Shown piece after piece: positions 22,951 to 34,216 of a DNA stretch of 64,000 nt. This DNA comes from Gerris lacustris (Eukaryota; Arthropoda; Insecta; Hemiptera; Gerridae): positions 60,547,102 through 60,611,101 of the forward strand of contig OX578285.1 in assembly GCA_951217055.1 (NCBI GenBank). The letters are read 5' to 3'. The position numbers and the translations under genes were made by a program. The notes under the pieces were generated by a model. The model was not told the DNA's origin. It saw only the letters and a program-made list of their open reading frames with translations, and searched no databases. Each line of letters begins with the position of its first letter. The stretch's first letter is position 1.

Positions 22951-23060
22951 TTAAAGAACATTGTTAGGGCTTCTAGGCAAAACCGAGGGCCCTTACAATT
23001 TCCTGCATTTCTCTGTCTGTCTGTGGTTAGCACATCTTTATCTCCGAAAGTACCCAATAC
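22951..23060 (-). repeat. Dispersed 'GACAGACAG' repeat, second family, copy 1
   Basis: The minus strand ends GTAAGGGCCCTCGGTTTTGCC and carries a CAGACAGACAGAG run. It matches AAGGGTCCTTGGTTTTGCC and the GACGGACAGACAGAC run at 46800-46880 on the plus strand. Noncoding. Confidence 0.65.
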
Positions 23061-23519
23061 AAAAATTTGAAACTTTGCAGTTACGTTTTGTGTAATATCC
23101 CAAACTCCCAAACGCAGGAAAAGCATAGGGAAACTCAAAACAAAAATCGTACCTCAAAAACAAGTGGTTGAAACTTTTGTTTAACGGAAATGCGTCGTAG
23201 AGGCTGTTAAATAAAAGGGAGGACGCCCTTAGTACAAATATATATTTGTACCTATTCATCTTTGCACCATGTGTCCTTAGAAATTGCGACCCTTCCCATT
23301 TTTTACAAATCTAAAGAAATCGTTCTTTGACATTAGAAAAGGAATCTTGGTTTTTTAGGATTTTTTCATACGTCGCATATTTTGTTACACTGTTCAAACT
23401 GTCTGTATTCAACATCGGCAATTGTTTTGTTGTTTTGTTCTTATAAAAAAACTGATCATTTTTTGGAACGAAGTTCCTTATGGCACGTTCTGGAGCCCGG
23501 GAGTGAATCCGAAAAAAAC

Positions 23520-23590
23520 GACCATCACAATATCACCGTGACAGAATCACCGTCACAAAATCACCGTCACAAAACCAAGCGTCACGAAAT
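23520..23590. repeat. Short imperfect repeat of TCACCGTCACAAAA
   Basis: Three to four imperfect copies of a 14-bp unit, TCACCGTCACAAAA, extend to GCGTCACGAAATC. Too short to classify. Confidence 0.6.
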
Positions 23591-23858
23591 CTACCGATGA
23601 CGATAACTTGAGTAAAAGATGACCGAGTTAGTTGGAATTTGGTATACGTGTTCATTTTACCAATGCCCAGGATGAGTTCGTTGGACAACGTTATCCGCCC
23701 AAGCGTTCACACGCAACGCTCATGTAAACGTAAGCTTCAAATTTAAAATTGGGATTTAGGAAGATTTTAATAAAAATTCATACAAATCGTCTAAAGTACA
23801 ATAATTGAAATAGGCATGTAAAATTTCAACCTGATACAAGCAGAAGTTATTGCGTATT

Positions 23859-24508
23859 AAAGTGATATATTTTAATGATTTTTTTTTTTTTTTTAAATGG
23901 AGTAACAAATATGCCGGCGGAGTCTGAGGAAACAGTCGTGTTCCGTCACTACAAGCATCTGCTCTAACTCTTTTCTCGATATACAATACATTACTTATTG
24001 CAAGACGCTCGCTTAAATGTTAAGTAAATTATTTTCTTTTAATTTTGCCTTAACTCTGCTAAGTAGAAATAGTTGGTTACTTTTAATTTTGTCTCTTTTC
24101 TAACTCCACCATGTATAAGTATGTACTTAGTATCGTAAAACTTAGCTGTGATTTTATTTTTAATTTATATTTAATGAAAAGCGTAAGGAACTTTGTTTCT
24201 ACCGGGTGTCCCGCATTACCACACGCATTTTTTTCATTGAATCATCACCCTAAGTAAGTTCCACGTTCAATCTCTTTAGGTAGAATAAATTTAGTGTCTA
24301 GAGCTTAGTTCATAACTACGTATAGGGTTTCCCATGTTCGTTGTTAACCCGGCATTGTGAAGTACTTGGTTGTGTATGTGTAGCTACAGTACCGACAGTA
24401 GAAGCGTCCGTCGGTGTAGAGGAGTCGAGACGCTGACTCCCACCCATCCCTAAAATATTTAGTAGTAAAATACAGCGTGCTCTGCCACAGACTCGAGTAG
24501 GATGTTAA
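23859..24508. repeat. Left ~650-bp direct repeat flanking the LINE
   Basis: Matches 28791-29437 over its full length. The differences I count are a T-run (16 T here, 13 there) and three substitutions: CGCTTAAATG/CGCTTCAATG, AGTATCGTA/AGTACCGTA and CCACACGC/CCACGCGC. Both copies end GATGTTAA and then diverge. The left copy abuts the LINE 5' end and the right copy begins just after the LINE's (ATT)n tail, which is where a target-site duplication should lie. Confidence 0.95.
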
Positions 24509-24635
24509 GTGCTAAATTGCATATACTAATTAAAACAAATTGACAAACATTCATCATAACCTAGTGTTTTGTTTATAATTCGAGGCAAGAAAACACTTTT
24601 GACAAAGAAGGTACTGTGTGATCGTGTGGAACATC

Positions 24636-24715
24636 CGTAGCTGAGAGGCTTAGGCGCCTGCATACCCGTTTCGTTTTATCTGTATACTTCAACACATCCC
24701 GGGTTCAGTTCCCAT
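24636..24715 (+). promoter_or_regulatory. tRNA-like pol III boxes in the LINE leader
   Basis: GTAGCTGAGAGGCTTAGGCG (24638-24657) resembles an A box and GGGTTCAGTTCCC (24701-24713) a B box, spaced about 60 bp apart. They could be an internal pol III promoter or a SINE remnant captured in the leader. Folding into a full cloverleaf is poor. Confidence 0.4.
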
Positions 24716-24824
24716 TGCTTGGACATTTATTTTCTTTGCTTTCATTTCAATTAAATAGCCCGTTGATCTTCTGCCATAACTGACTAATACAATATTTATA
24801 ATTCTACATAATCGAAGAGGGAAA

Positions 24825-25547
24825 ATGGTGGACGTAAATACTTTAACTGATATGCTAAATAAATTTAAAGAAGATCTATTTAAACAGTTAAGTAAACAAA
24901 CAGAAGATATTCTTACAGGTTTTAATGAGACGTTATGCGAAACTAATAAGCTGGCAAAAGAAAATAGTGAGAGATTGAGCGTCTTAGAGAGGGAGGCGAG
25001 AAGGAAAAATATAATCATCCACGGGCTAAAGGAGAGCGGTCAATCTGAAAAACTTGTAGATAATGTACAGGGTTTTATGAAACAAGCTCTGGACCTAAAC
25101 ATTTTACCGAATGAGATAGATATGGTGAGAAGATTGGGGAAACCAGATGGAAATAAAGCAAGACCAGTTCTCGTCACTTTTACTACTCAATTAAGGAAAA
25201 TAGATGTTTTAAAAAATAAGAAAAAACTGAAAAATTCTGACGTTTTCATTAATGAGGACTACCCTATACATATCAGAGAAAAAAGGAAATCTTTGTATAA
25301 GGAAATGGTAGAAGCAAGGGAGAGCGGAAAATTCGCTATCATTCGATATGATAAACTAATTATTAAGGAAGTTGACCGTAACATCTACGATAAGAAATCT
25401 AGACGACCAAAAAGAGACATAAGTGAATCACCGAACAGTAAGGGCACCAAAGAAAAAGATATTAAGAAAAGTAAGCCAGAGGATCACTCAAGTCGAAAAG
25501 GATTAGACGCGTTTTTTCGTCCCCGATGTGAATCGTGGAAACAGTAA
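24825..25547 (+). CDS. LINE ORF1 protein (coiled coil plus RRM-like)
   Basis: 240 codons, starting at the first ATG after the leader. Residues ~1-60 are heptad-like and charged, fitting a coiled coil (KFKEDLFKQLSKQTEDI, ENSERLSVLEREARR). Residues ~60-165 carry NIIIHGL, then MVRRLGK, ARPVLVTFTT and VFINEDYP, the pattern of the RRM-like domain of L1-type ORF1 proteins (Transposase_22-like), which bind element RNA and form the RNP. The C-terminus is very Lys/Ser-rich and probably disordered. There is no CCHC knuckle. It overlaps ORF2's open frame by about 41 nt and appears intact. Confidence 0.92.
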   Translation: MVDVNTLTDMLNKFKEDLFKQLSKQTEDILTGFNETLCETNKLAKENSERLSVLEREARRKNIIIHGLKESGQSEKLVDNVQGFMKQALDLNILPNEIDMVRRLGKPDGNKARPVLVTFTTQLRKIDVLKNKKKLKNSDVFINEDYPIHIREKRKSLYKEMVEARESGKFAIIRYDKLIIKEVDRNIYDKKSRRPKRDISESPNSKGTKEKDIKKSKPEDHSSRKGLDAFFRPRCESWKQ

Positions 25548-28517
25548 GCGAGAGTGGATAAGTCAAAAGTTTGAAATAAGGAATAACATTATTACTAATA
25601 AGAACTCAAATCTCCTAGAAAGCGTGGTCGGCCAAGGAGATTATGACCTAAACCTCCCAAAAACAAGTAGGGAAAATAGAAAACCCAAGCGGAAAAAAGA
25701 AGCATTAAATATTGGTACTCTAAATGTAAGAACCCTGTCATCTTCTTGGAGACTTGAGGAATTAGACGAGGCACTCAAGAATTCGTGCATTCAGATCCTG
25801 GGATTAGCGGAAGTCAGAAGAAAAGGAGAGAGAATAATAAAACTGAAGTCTGGCTCTACTTTTATGCACTACGGTGAAAGGAACGATCAGCGGGGAGTGG
25901 GCTTCCTAGTTAAAGAAGAAGAGGCACAGAATATAGTTGAGTTTAAACCAGTTTCAGACAGAGTTGCTAGTCTTCGAGTCAATATTGGAAAAGAGAAATA
26001 CTTGACTTTGATTCAGGTATATGCACCAACAATACAATATGACGAAGAAGCTGTAGAAACTTTTTACAAGGACCTTGATGATTGTTTGCTGGCAGCTAAG
26101 AAAATCAAACAAAATTTTGTCATCGTAATAGGGGATATAAACAGTCAAGTAGGAACAAAGCAGTGTGAGGAAGAGGATGTGTTAGGACCCTACGGATTCG
26201 GCTCAAGGAACGACAGGGGAACGAGACTTCTAACATTCTGTAAAGAAAATAACCTAAGAGTCATGAACTCATTTTTTAAGAAAAGAAGAGGAAACAAGTG
26301 GACATGGTTGTCTCCTAATGCGAGTTGTAGAAATGAGATTGATTTTATGTTAAGTGAGAGAAGAGACATTTTTCTAGACGTCGAAGTAATGAGAAAATTT
26401 CCTTTCTTATCAGAGCACCGTGTTGTTAAAGCTTCCCTAAGTTTTCCTAGAGTACACAAACCACGTAAATCTAGTTATACGAAGAAACTCGTTGACTCCA
26501 TGCTTTACATGGAAAAAATCAAGTGTAAAATCAGTCAAATGCAAAGGATATACTTTCGAGATGTACAGGTCAGGTACAATGAACTTGAAAATATATTGTT
26601 GACATCGTCAGAAGAAAGTACAGTCTTAGAAAAACTTAAAACCCAGAAGATGACTGAAAATACCTACAAACTTATTAAAATAAGAGAAGAACTTAGAAGT
26701 AGAAGTGGGAAAAGTGTAGCAGAAAGAATAGAGCTTAGCGAAGTTTGCAAGATAACTAAAGCAGCTATTAGAAAGGATGTCGAAGAATACCACAATAAAA
26801 TAGTAGAGGACTGCTTAAAAAATAACGTGGCAATAAAGAAAGCAAGGAAAATTACAAGTGTGGGAAAAGATTGGATACCTGCTCTTAAGTCAACTAACGG
26901 AGTCATGGAAAGATCCAGAACTGATGTTCTTCAAATAGCCACAGATTTCTATTCTAATCTCTACAATGAAACAAACAAGGAGTCAGAGAGGCTCACACCG
27001 ATTAGCCTACCACTTCATCATGATATTTTTCCATTGATATTAAAAGAGGAAGTAAGGGAAGCCGTTAATAGCTTAAAAAAAGAAAGAAGCCCTGGAGCTG
27101 ATGGTATTACATCTGAAATGATACAAGAAGGTGGGGAAGTTCTAATCGAGGAATTGACAACTCTCTTTAATAAAATCAGCAGCGAAAGAAAAGTCCCCAG
27201 GCAGTGGTGTGACTCGGATATAATTTTAATTCATAAGAAAGGAAGTAAAGAGGAAATTATAAATTATAGGCCTGTAAGCTTGATGTCATCGGTAGGCAAA
27301 GTGTTTGCTAAAGTATTGCAAGCAAGAATGAAGAGTAACATTTGTGAGAGCTTATCATGGGAACAAGCAGGATTTAGAAAAGGCTTCAGCACAGTCGATA
27401 ACTTGCAAGTGATTCAGCAGCTTATAGAGAGAAGCAAAGAGTACCAGAAAGTCATTTACATGGCCTTTATAGACTATTCTAAAGCATTCGATTCCCTGAA
27501 TCACAGTTTCTTGTTCGCCGCTCTAGCAGAGCAAGGGGTTAACAATTGTATAATCGACATTTTAAAAAATTGGTATTATAACAGTCGAGCCAGAGTTAAA
27601 CTGGAGAGAAATGGTATTTTCTTCAATATACAGAAGGGTGTAAGGCAAGGAGACCCATTATCACCAGATTTTTTTCCGCCGCATTGGAGAAAGTCTTTTT
27701 GAAGCTGAACTGGGAGAGCAGAGGGGTTAATATAAACGGAGCTAAGCTGAGCAACCTTAGATTTGCAGACGATTTAGTGGTATTTGCTGAGTCATTAGAA
27801 GAAATCAAAATTATGCTGCAAGAATTAAATGAAGCTAGTGAGCCTGCTGGTTTGAGTGTTAACTTTGAAAAAACCTGCCTAATCACGAATAGTGACGAAG
27901 GGGTATTAAAAATAAGCGGCAAAGAACTTACTTGGGTAAAAGAAACCATATACTTAGGCCAACTCATATCTCTGGACCAGGATGGCAATATGAAAGAAGT
28001 TAAAAGAAGAACTGAGTTGGCATGGAGAAAATTTTGGTCTTTAAAATATATATTTAAGAGCAATATGAATCCTGCATTGAAGGCCAAAGTTTTTAATAGC
28101 TGCATAATTCCATGCTTATCATATGGCAGTCAAACCTGGGCTCTAACAGGGAAAGTTTTGCACCACTTGGAGGTGACTCAAAGGGCTATGGAAAGGAGTC
28201 TACTAAAAGTCAGACTCTCAGACCAAATAAGATCTACCGAGCTAAGGAAGAAGTCAGGGGTGAGAGATGTAAGAGAGGCAACACTTAAATTAAAGTGGCA
28301 GTGGGCAGGACATGTTGCTAGAATGGAGGAGCAGAGATGGGCTCAACGCATCACTGACTGGTACCCCAGGGATGGAGTCAGGAAAAGAGGCAGGCCGGCG
28401 AGAAGATGGAGAGACGACATCACCAACTTTTGCGGTATGTTATGGCATCGTTCAGCAAGAGATAGAGAAGCGTGGGCAAAATTGGGAGAGGCCTATGCCC
28501 GTAGATGGGCTGCTTAG
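25507..28517 (+). pseudogene. LINE ORF2: endonuclease plus reverse transcriptase, one frameshift
   Basis: The ORF2 frame opens after a TAG at 25504 and runs to about 27700, then continues in another frame to 28517 (RRWAA, stop). About residues 58-300 are the EEP endonuclease: NIGTLNVRTL, ILGLAEVR (catalytic Glu), VIGDINSQVG and the closing SEHRVV (His). The RT spans roughly 26930-27960 bp, with SPGADGITSEM, PRQW..DIILIHKKG, AGFRKGFST, FIDYSKAFD (first Asp), GVRQGDPLSP, and RFADDLVVF (FADD box). The basic C-terminus reads WAGHVARME and GRPARRW. A one-T loss in the T run at 27669-27675 shifts the frame between the GDPLSP and FADD motifs, so this copy cannot make full RT. No ATG exists in frame before 25864, inside the endonuclease. 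Confidence 0.93.
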
Positions 28518-28790
28518 AAAAATATTTATTTTTTATAGAAAAATATAAAAAAAAAAAAGAAAAGAAGAAATTTATTATTATTTAATTTTAATTTAAAGGG
28601 TATACATTATCTGAGGAAAAATAAATAAATAAAAATGAGGTACAAATACTTTTTAATTTAAGATTTTTTTAAATAATGTTTTTAAGAAGTGAAAAAATAA
28701 ATAAATAAAATTATGTATAATTTCTCGTTATGTATATATATATATATATATATATTCAATAAAGGCTATTATTATTATTATTATTATTAT

Positions 28791-29437
28791 AAAGTGATAT
28801 ATTTTAATGATTTTTTTTTTTTTAAATGGAGTAACAAATATGCCGGCGGAGTCTGAGGAAACAGTCGTGTTCCGTCACTACAAGCATCTGCTCTAACTCT
28901 TTTCTCGATATACAATACATTACTTATTGCAAGACGCTCGCTTCAATGTTAAGTAAATTATTTTCTTTTAATTTTGCCTTAACTCTGCTAAGTAGAAATA
29001 GTTGGTTACTTTTAATTTTGTCTCTTTTCTAACTCCACCATGTATAAGTATGTACTTAGTACCGTAAAACTTAGCTGTGATTTTATTTTTAATTTATATT
29101 TAATGAAAAGCGTAAGGAACTTTGTTTCTACCGGGTGTCCCGCATTACCACGCGCATTTTTTTCATTGAATCATCACCCTAAGTAAGTTCCACGTTCAAT
29201 CTCTTTAGGTAGAATAAATTTAGTGTCTAGAGCTTAGTTCATAACTACGTATAGGGTTTCCCATGTTCGTTGTTAACCCGGCATTGTGAAGTACTTGGTT
29301 GTGTATGTGTAGCTACAGTACCGACAGTAGAAGCGTCCGTCGGTGTAGAGGAGTCGAGACGCTGACTCCCACCCATCCCTAAAATATTTAGTAGTAAAAT
29401 ACAGCGTGCTCTGCCACAGACTCGAGTAGGATGTTAA
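28791..29437. repeat. Right ~647-bp direct repeat flanking the LINE
   Basis: Partner of 23859-24508, starting immediately after the LINE (ATT)n tail and ending GATGTTAA, after which unrelated sequence (TCCATTAATTG) begins. The copies differ by only about three substitutions plus a T-run length. Confidence 0.95.
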
Positions 29438-32400
29438 TCCATTAATTGTTCATAATAACAAAACTACCAATATACCTAGCTCTAAGACCAGACAGATGAC
29501 AAGTTGCTGAAACATTTTATCAGAATTCACCTAGTTTTACTATCAATCGGGACGTAAATAAAAAGGAAATATATTATATATAAAATCTTTATTATATTAT
29601 AAATAAAATTTCATTTGCATTCTGTCTTTTATAATTTGCTGTAAAATCTATTAAAATACTGTGTATCCAATTGAAAAAGAAAAAAATTATTTTAATAAAT
29701 TATTAATAAAATTTTAAAACATTTATAGAAATTTTAATTTTTAATGATTAAAACAATTTGTTCTATTCTATTATTAAATATCTTTAATAATAAAAGAAAA
29801 ATATTTGTTTACTACCATATTCAACTAATATAATATTAATAGTATTTTTTAAACCATCTAATTTCATTTACTTATTAGTATCGGGGAATGTTATCGTGCT
29901 AGTTTTGTAATATCGTTTGGTTTTTAAATAATAAAATTAATTAATCCTATCAATCAAAATGCTAATGGTATATTTATCTGTAATAAATGTTATTACAATG
30001 AAATAATTTTAAAAATGCCATGTTCGCATGAATTACAGGTTCATTACTACAGTATATGTAATTGAATTCTTAAAACGTTCGTGTGAAGACACAAAAAATG
30101 GTGTTATTTCAGTGAAATATTGGAAAACTTTTTTTTTTATAATGGGCAGTAATGATCTACTAAATGCAAAAAATTTTTTTGTTTTTTTTTTATTTCCATC
30201 CTATCAAATGTAGGTATTCATTTTCAATGGCAGAATAGAGCATTGGCAAAGAAAAAAAAAAGAAGAAAAACAGGTAATTATGTGCTAGGAGAGGTGACAA
30301 ATTGAAAAAAAATTAACATCCTTATCAGACATTTCATTGAAAGAATAACTGCTAAAATTTACATCATAATTAGCATTTTCGTGTTTATAACACATTCGTG
30401 TGTGTTGCTACATTATTTATCTCGGGCATTGGGGAACAACCGTTTAATTATTCCCTGTTTTTCTGTTATAATATATATTTTTTTTAATTTATGTATCCAG
30501 TATACCGCATATAACTATTTACGTAGTGTGTATATATAAATTATATTAGTAATTATAACGGGTTATCATTAAATAAAAACATAATAATGACGTAAAACTT
30601 TTATTTACAACTTTTTAATACTATAATGTGTTTGTTTATGTATATTTTTTTAATAGCCCTTGTTTTTATTATAATTTACGTTCTGTTTGTGTATAATTTA
30701 AATTAATTATAGTGTGGTTATAAGTAAAAAGATTATTACGATTTGTCCTTTAATTATTTAATGGCCGGTTTGATGAACTGATTATGAAAAATTATACATC
30801 TTTGACTGATATATATTTTAATCATAAGTCAATTAGGTTAATAAGTAAGTAACTTTTTTCTTTCGAAGACTGAAGAAGAGTTGCTGTCGGTAAAAAAATA
30901 GAAATAACTATATTGTCCTCGTAAATCAACAATTTACTGTAAAATTGGCAAGAATATTTATAAACCCATTATTTAACTTACAATTTACATTATTTTAGCA
31001 CCCTTTTAATTATCTTCACATGTTTTTCCGGGACACATGTTGTAACCTAAATTGACCCACTTTACGACTACCCAGAAAGCTGAAACTTGCACAAATTATG
31101 CCTTTTCGATGACAATACAATAATAATCAGTAATTATTTTAGTATCAGCCGATTGATTAATTAATTTGCGACAGTTTTTGGTGGTAAAAATAAAATAAAT
31201 TGTAAACAAACACGATCAGGGGCAGATACGAGAGGTCATTTCCATTTAAATCATTTTATTTTTTTCTGCAAAGAGTTCGCTGTTGTGTAGAGCAAGCTCG
31301 GTTAGAACCCTGTTCCACTTCCTTTGGGGCAAGCTTTAGTGCCTCCAAGCAGTCGCTGTTGATAAATCAACCAAGACGGCTACCAGTTAAGTGAGCTTAG
31401 AATAGATTACAAGATTTAACTTGACGAAAACAAATAAGGAGAAAATAATATTATCAACAGTTTGTCATTTGTTGATAGCGCGCCTCGCTTTTATTAGTCT
31501 TTATTTTTAGTGTCACACGCATACACTATGATGGCTCGTGGTACTGTGGCTGTTAAAATTATATTTTTAATTTTAGAGCATTTTCTATGAAAGCATTTTT
31601 TGTAAAATAAAATATATAATATCATTTAAAGAACTATTTGCAATTGTAATAATTATTCAAATATATTTTCTTCTCTATAGTGTATTGGTAAGTGAAATCT
31701 TTATAGTTCTTATTATCTTATATAATTTTCATTCTCGTTGTGCAATGAGTCAGAATATTTTTAGCCTCTTACCACGATATCGAGCTTATGTTACACTATT
31801 GTTTCATATGCTCGGCTACCTGTCATGTATTTATTTATATCTACATGCATGTCTGTATGTCCACTGTATACCTGGGTCTTCTTCTTCTCCTCATACTCTC
31901 TAAAGACTGTAAGCTTCAAACTCATCATTTATTTTGTCACCTAGTTCTGACAATGTACCTTGGCTCAATTCAACTTTCTTTAAAAAAAGACTACTTATGT
32001 GTCATCTAGTTTTGTCTTGTTTCTTATCCATTCATGGTCTTGATCTTTTTTATCTTTTCTCGGTATTCTAAGCATATACCTATCCGTATTTGGGTCGCTC
32101 TAGATTTTCTCCCGAACTTTTGAATCAATAGGCAATCAAAAAGGCCCTTAAAACTTTCAAACAAATAGTCCCTGATTGTGGCCCCGCAGGCTTGATTGTA
32201 GAGAAACCAAAGCGTCTAACAATAACTTAAGTAAAAGTTAACCCATACCGCTAAAATCTAGTGCACGTGTACCTTTTCAGATCAATGCAGAAACTTTTGC
32301 TCGAGTGTCTGTCAGCAAAGTGTAAATTTATCTGACGATGTCTTGAATTGTAGTCAAACTTTAGTTTAAGCGGAAATTTTACCTTTGCAATACTCTCCCT

Positions 32401-32546
32401 ATGATACCTGGTTTGTTTGACTGTGGTATAACCGTATTAATGCATCTCATGAGTTTATTAAAAGCTATTCTATTTAACTAAATGATTATAAACTCACTCC
32501 AATATAAATAAAAATCCAATAATTGTGTTAGTTTGATTGTTCTCAG
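29438..32546. other. Long AT-rich stretch, mostly featureless
   Basis: A less A+T-rich patch lies at about 31240-31400 (GCAAGCTCGGTTAGAACCC, GCCTCCAAGCAGTCGCTG) but shows no family I know. Short frames such as 30028-30213 and 31685-31903 have no signatures. No RNA gene or inverted repeat was recognised. Confidence 0.45.
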
Positions 32547-34216
32547 TTATGTGTAATCGTATCCGACGGTAAATTTAGTACTACTACTATTTAACTGAAT
32601 GTATAATATATACACGTTTGTTTTATCGATGCAATGGTTGTGTTTGTCATTAGCATATTTATAATCGTACCCGACGATAAATTGAGAAAAAGTCGTTCTA
32701 TTCAACTGAATGTATATAAACGTTCGTTTTATCGATGCAATTGTTGTGTTTGTCATTAGCATATTTATAATCGTATCCGACGATAAATTGAGAAAAAGTA
32801 GTTTTATTCAACTGAATGTATATAAAAGTTCGTTTTATCGATGCAATGTTTGTCATTAGCATATTTATAATCGTATCCGACGATAAATTGAGAAAAAGCC
32901 GTTCTATTCAACTGAATGTATATAAACGTTCGTTTTATCGATGCAATTGTTGTGTTTGTCATTAGCATATTTATAATCGTATCTGACGGTAAATTGAGTA
33001 CTACTACAATTTAACTGAATGTATATATACATGTTCGTTTTATCGATGCAACTGTTGTGTTTGTCATTAGCATATAATCGTATCCGACGATAAATTGAGA
33101 AAATGCCGTTCTAATCAACTTAATGTATGTATAAACGTTCGTTTTATCAATTAAATAGATGTTTGTTATTAGCATATAATCGTATCTGACGGTAAATTGA
33201 GTAAAAGTCTTACTATTTAACTGAATGTATATACACGTTCGTTTTATCAATGTAATGGTTGTGTTTTTCATTAGCATATAATCGTATCCGACGATAAATT
33301 GAGAAAAAGTCGTTCTATTTAACTGAATGTATATAAACGTTCGTTTTATCGATGCAATTGTTGTGTTTGTCATTAGCATATTTATAATCGTATCTGACGG
33401 TAAATTGAGTACTACTACTATTTAACTGAATGTATATATACACGTTCGTTTTATCGATGCAATGGTTGTGTTTGTCATTAGCATATTTATAATCGTATCC
33501 GACGATAAATTGAGAAAAAGTCGTTTTATTCAACTGAATGTGTATAAACGTTCGTTTTATCGATGCAATGTTTGTCATTAGCATATTTATAATCGTATCC
33601 GACGGTAAATTGAGAAAAAGTCGTTCTATTCAACTGAATGTATATAAACGTTCGTTTTATCGATGCAACTGTTGTGTTTGTCATTAGCATATAATCGTAT
33701 CCGACGATAAATTGAGAAAAAGTTGTTCTAATCAACTTAATGTATGTATAAACGTTCGTTTTATCAATTAAATGGTTGTGTTTGTCATTAGCACATAATC
33801 GTATCCGACGGTAAATTGAGTAAAAGTCATACTATTTAACTGAATGTATATATACATGTTCGTTTTATCGATGCAACTGTTGTGTTTGTCATTAGCATAT
33901 AATCGTATCCGACGATAAATTGAGAAAAAGTCGTTCTAATCAACTTAATGTATGTATAAACGTTCGTTTTATCAATTTAATGGTTGTGATTGCTATTAGC
34001 ATATAATCGTATCTGACGGTAAATTGAGTAAAAGTCTTACTATTTAACTGAATGTATATATACATGTTCGTTTTATCGATGCAACTGTTGTGTTTGTCAT
34101 TAGCATATAATCGTATCCGACGATAAATTGAGAAAAAGTCGTTCTAATCAACTTAATGTATGTATAAACGTTCGCTTTATCAATACAATAGTTGTGTTTG
34201 TCATTAGCATAACAAT
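32547..34216. repeat. ~105-bp satellite array, about 16 units
   Basis: The unit carries ATCGTATCCGACGATAAATTG, then AACTGAATGTATATAAACG, TTCGTTTTATCGATGCAA and TTTGTCATTAGCATA. The CGTATC[C/T]GACG block occurs near 32560, 32667, 32773, 32869, 32980, 33079, 33181, 33285, 33388, 33497, 33596, 33697, 33801, 33907, 34012 and 34115. Two main variants alternate, one with GAGAAAAAGTCGTTCTA and one with GAGTACTACTACTATT or GAGTAAAAGTC, suggesting higher-order units of about 200 bp and more. Minus-strand frames across it only translate the repeat. Confidence 0.95.

Larger units (their letters stand above)
24509..28790 (+). mobile_element. Young two-ORF LINE (RTE-like/endonuclease-RT type)
   Basis: A 4.28-kb non-LTR retrotransposon: a ~316-bp 5' leader, ORF1 (24825-25547), ORF2 (to 28517), a 3' region of about 270 bp with A- and T-rich runs, and a terminal (ATT)n tail at 28765-28790. 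The order ORF1, apurinic-like endonuclease, reverse transcriptase and basic C-terminus is standard for this class. The lack of an RNase H domain and the microsatellite tail fit RTE-like elements; assignment to a clade is from motif memory. It lies between ~650-bp direct repeats. One frameshift in ORF2 is the only obvious lesion. Confidence 0.95.

Noticed and set aside
24689..25018. 109-codon minus frame opposite LINE ORF1
   Set aside because: Shadow of the ORF1 coding strand.
27623..28105. 160-codon minus frame opposite LINE ORF2
   Set aside because: Shadow of the RT coding region, which carries the recognisable motifs on the plus strand.
23859..29437. LTR retrotransposon (650-bp repeats as LTRs)
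   Set aside because: The interior has LINE ORF1/EN/RT and an (ATT)n tail, with no gag, protease, integrase, primer-binding site or polypurine tract; the repeats do not show TG..CA ends.
33011..33379. 122-codon minus frame with repeated TTFSQFIVGYDYMLMTN-like text
   Set aside because: It is the ~105-bp satellite read in one frame; the unit length is not constant modulo 3 and frames break repeatedly.
32547..34216. Possible CENP-B box in the satellite (GTTCGTTTTATCGATGC)
   Set aside because: Matches the TTCG....A half only; the CGGG half is absent.
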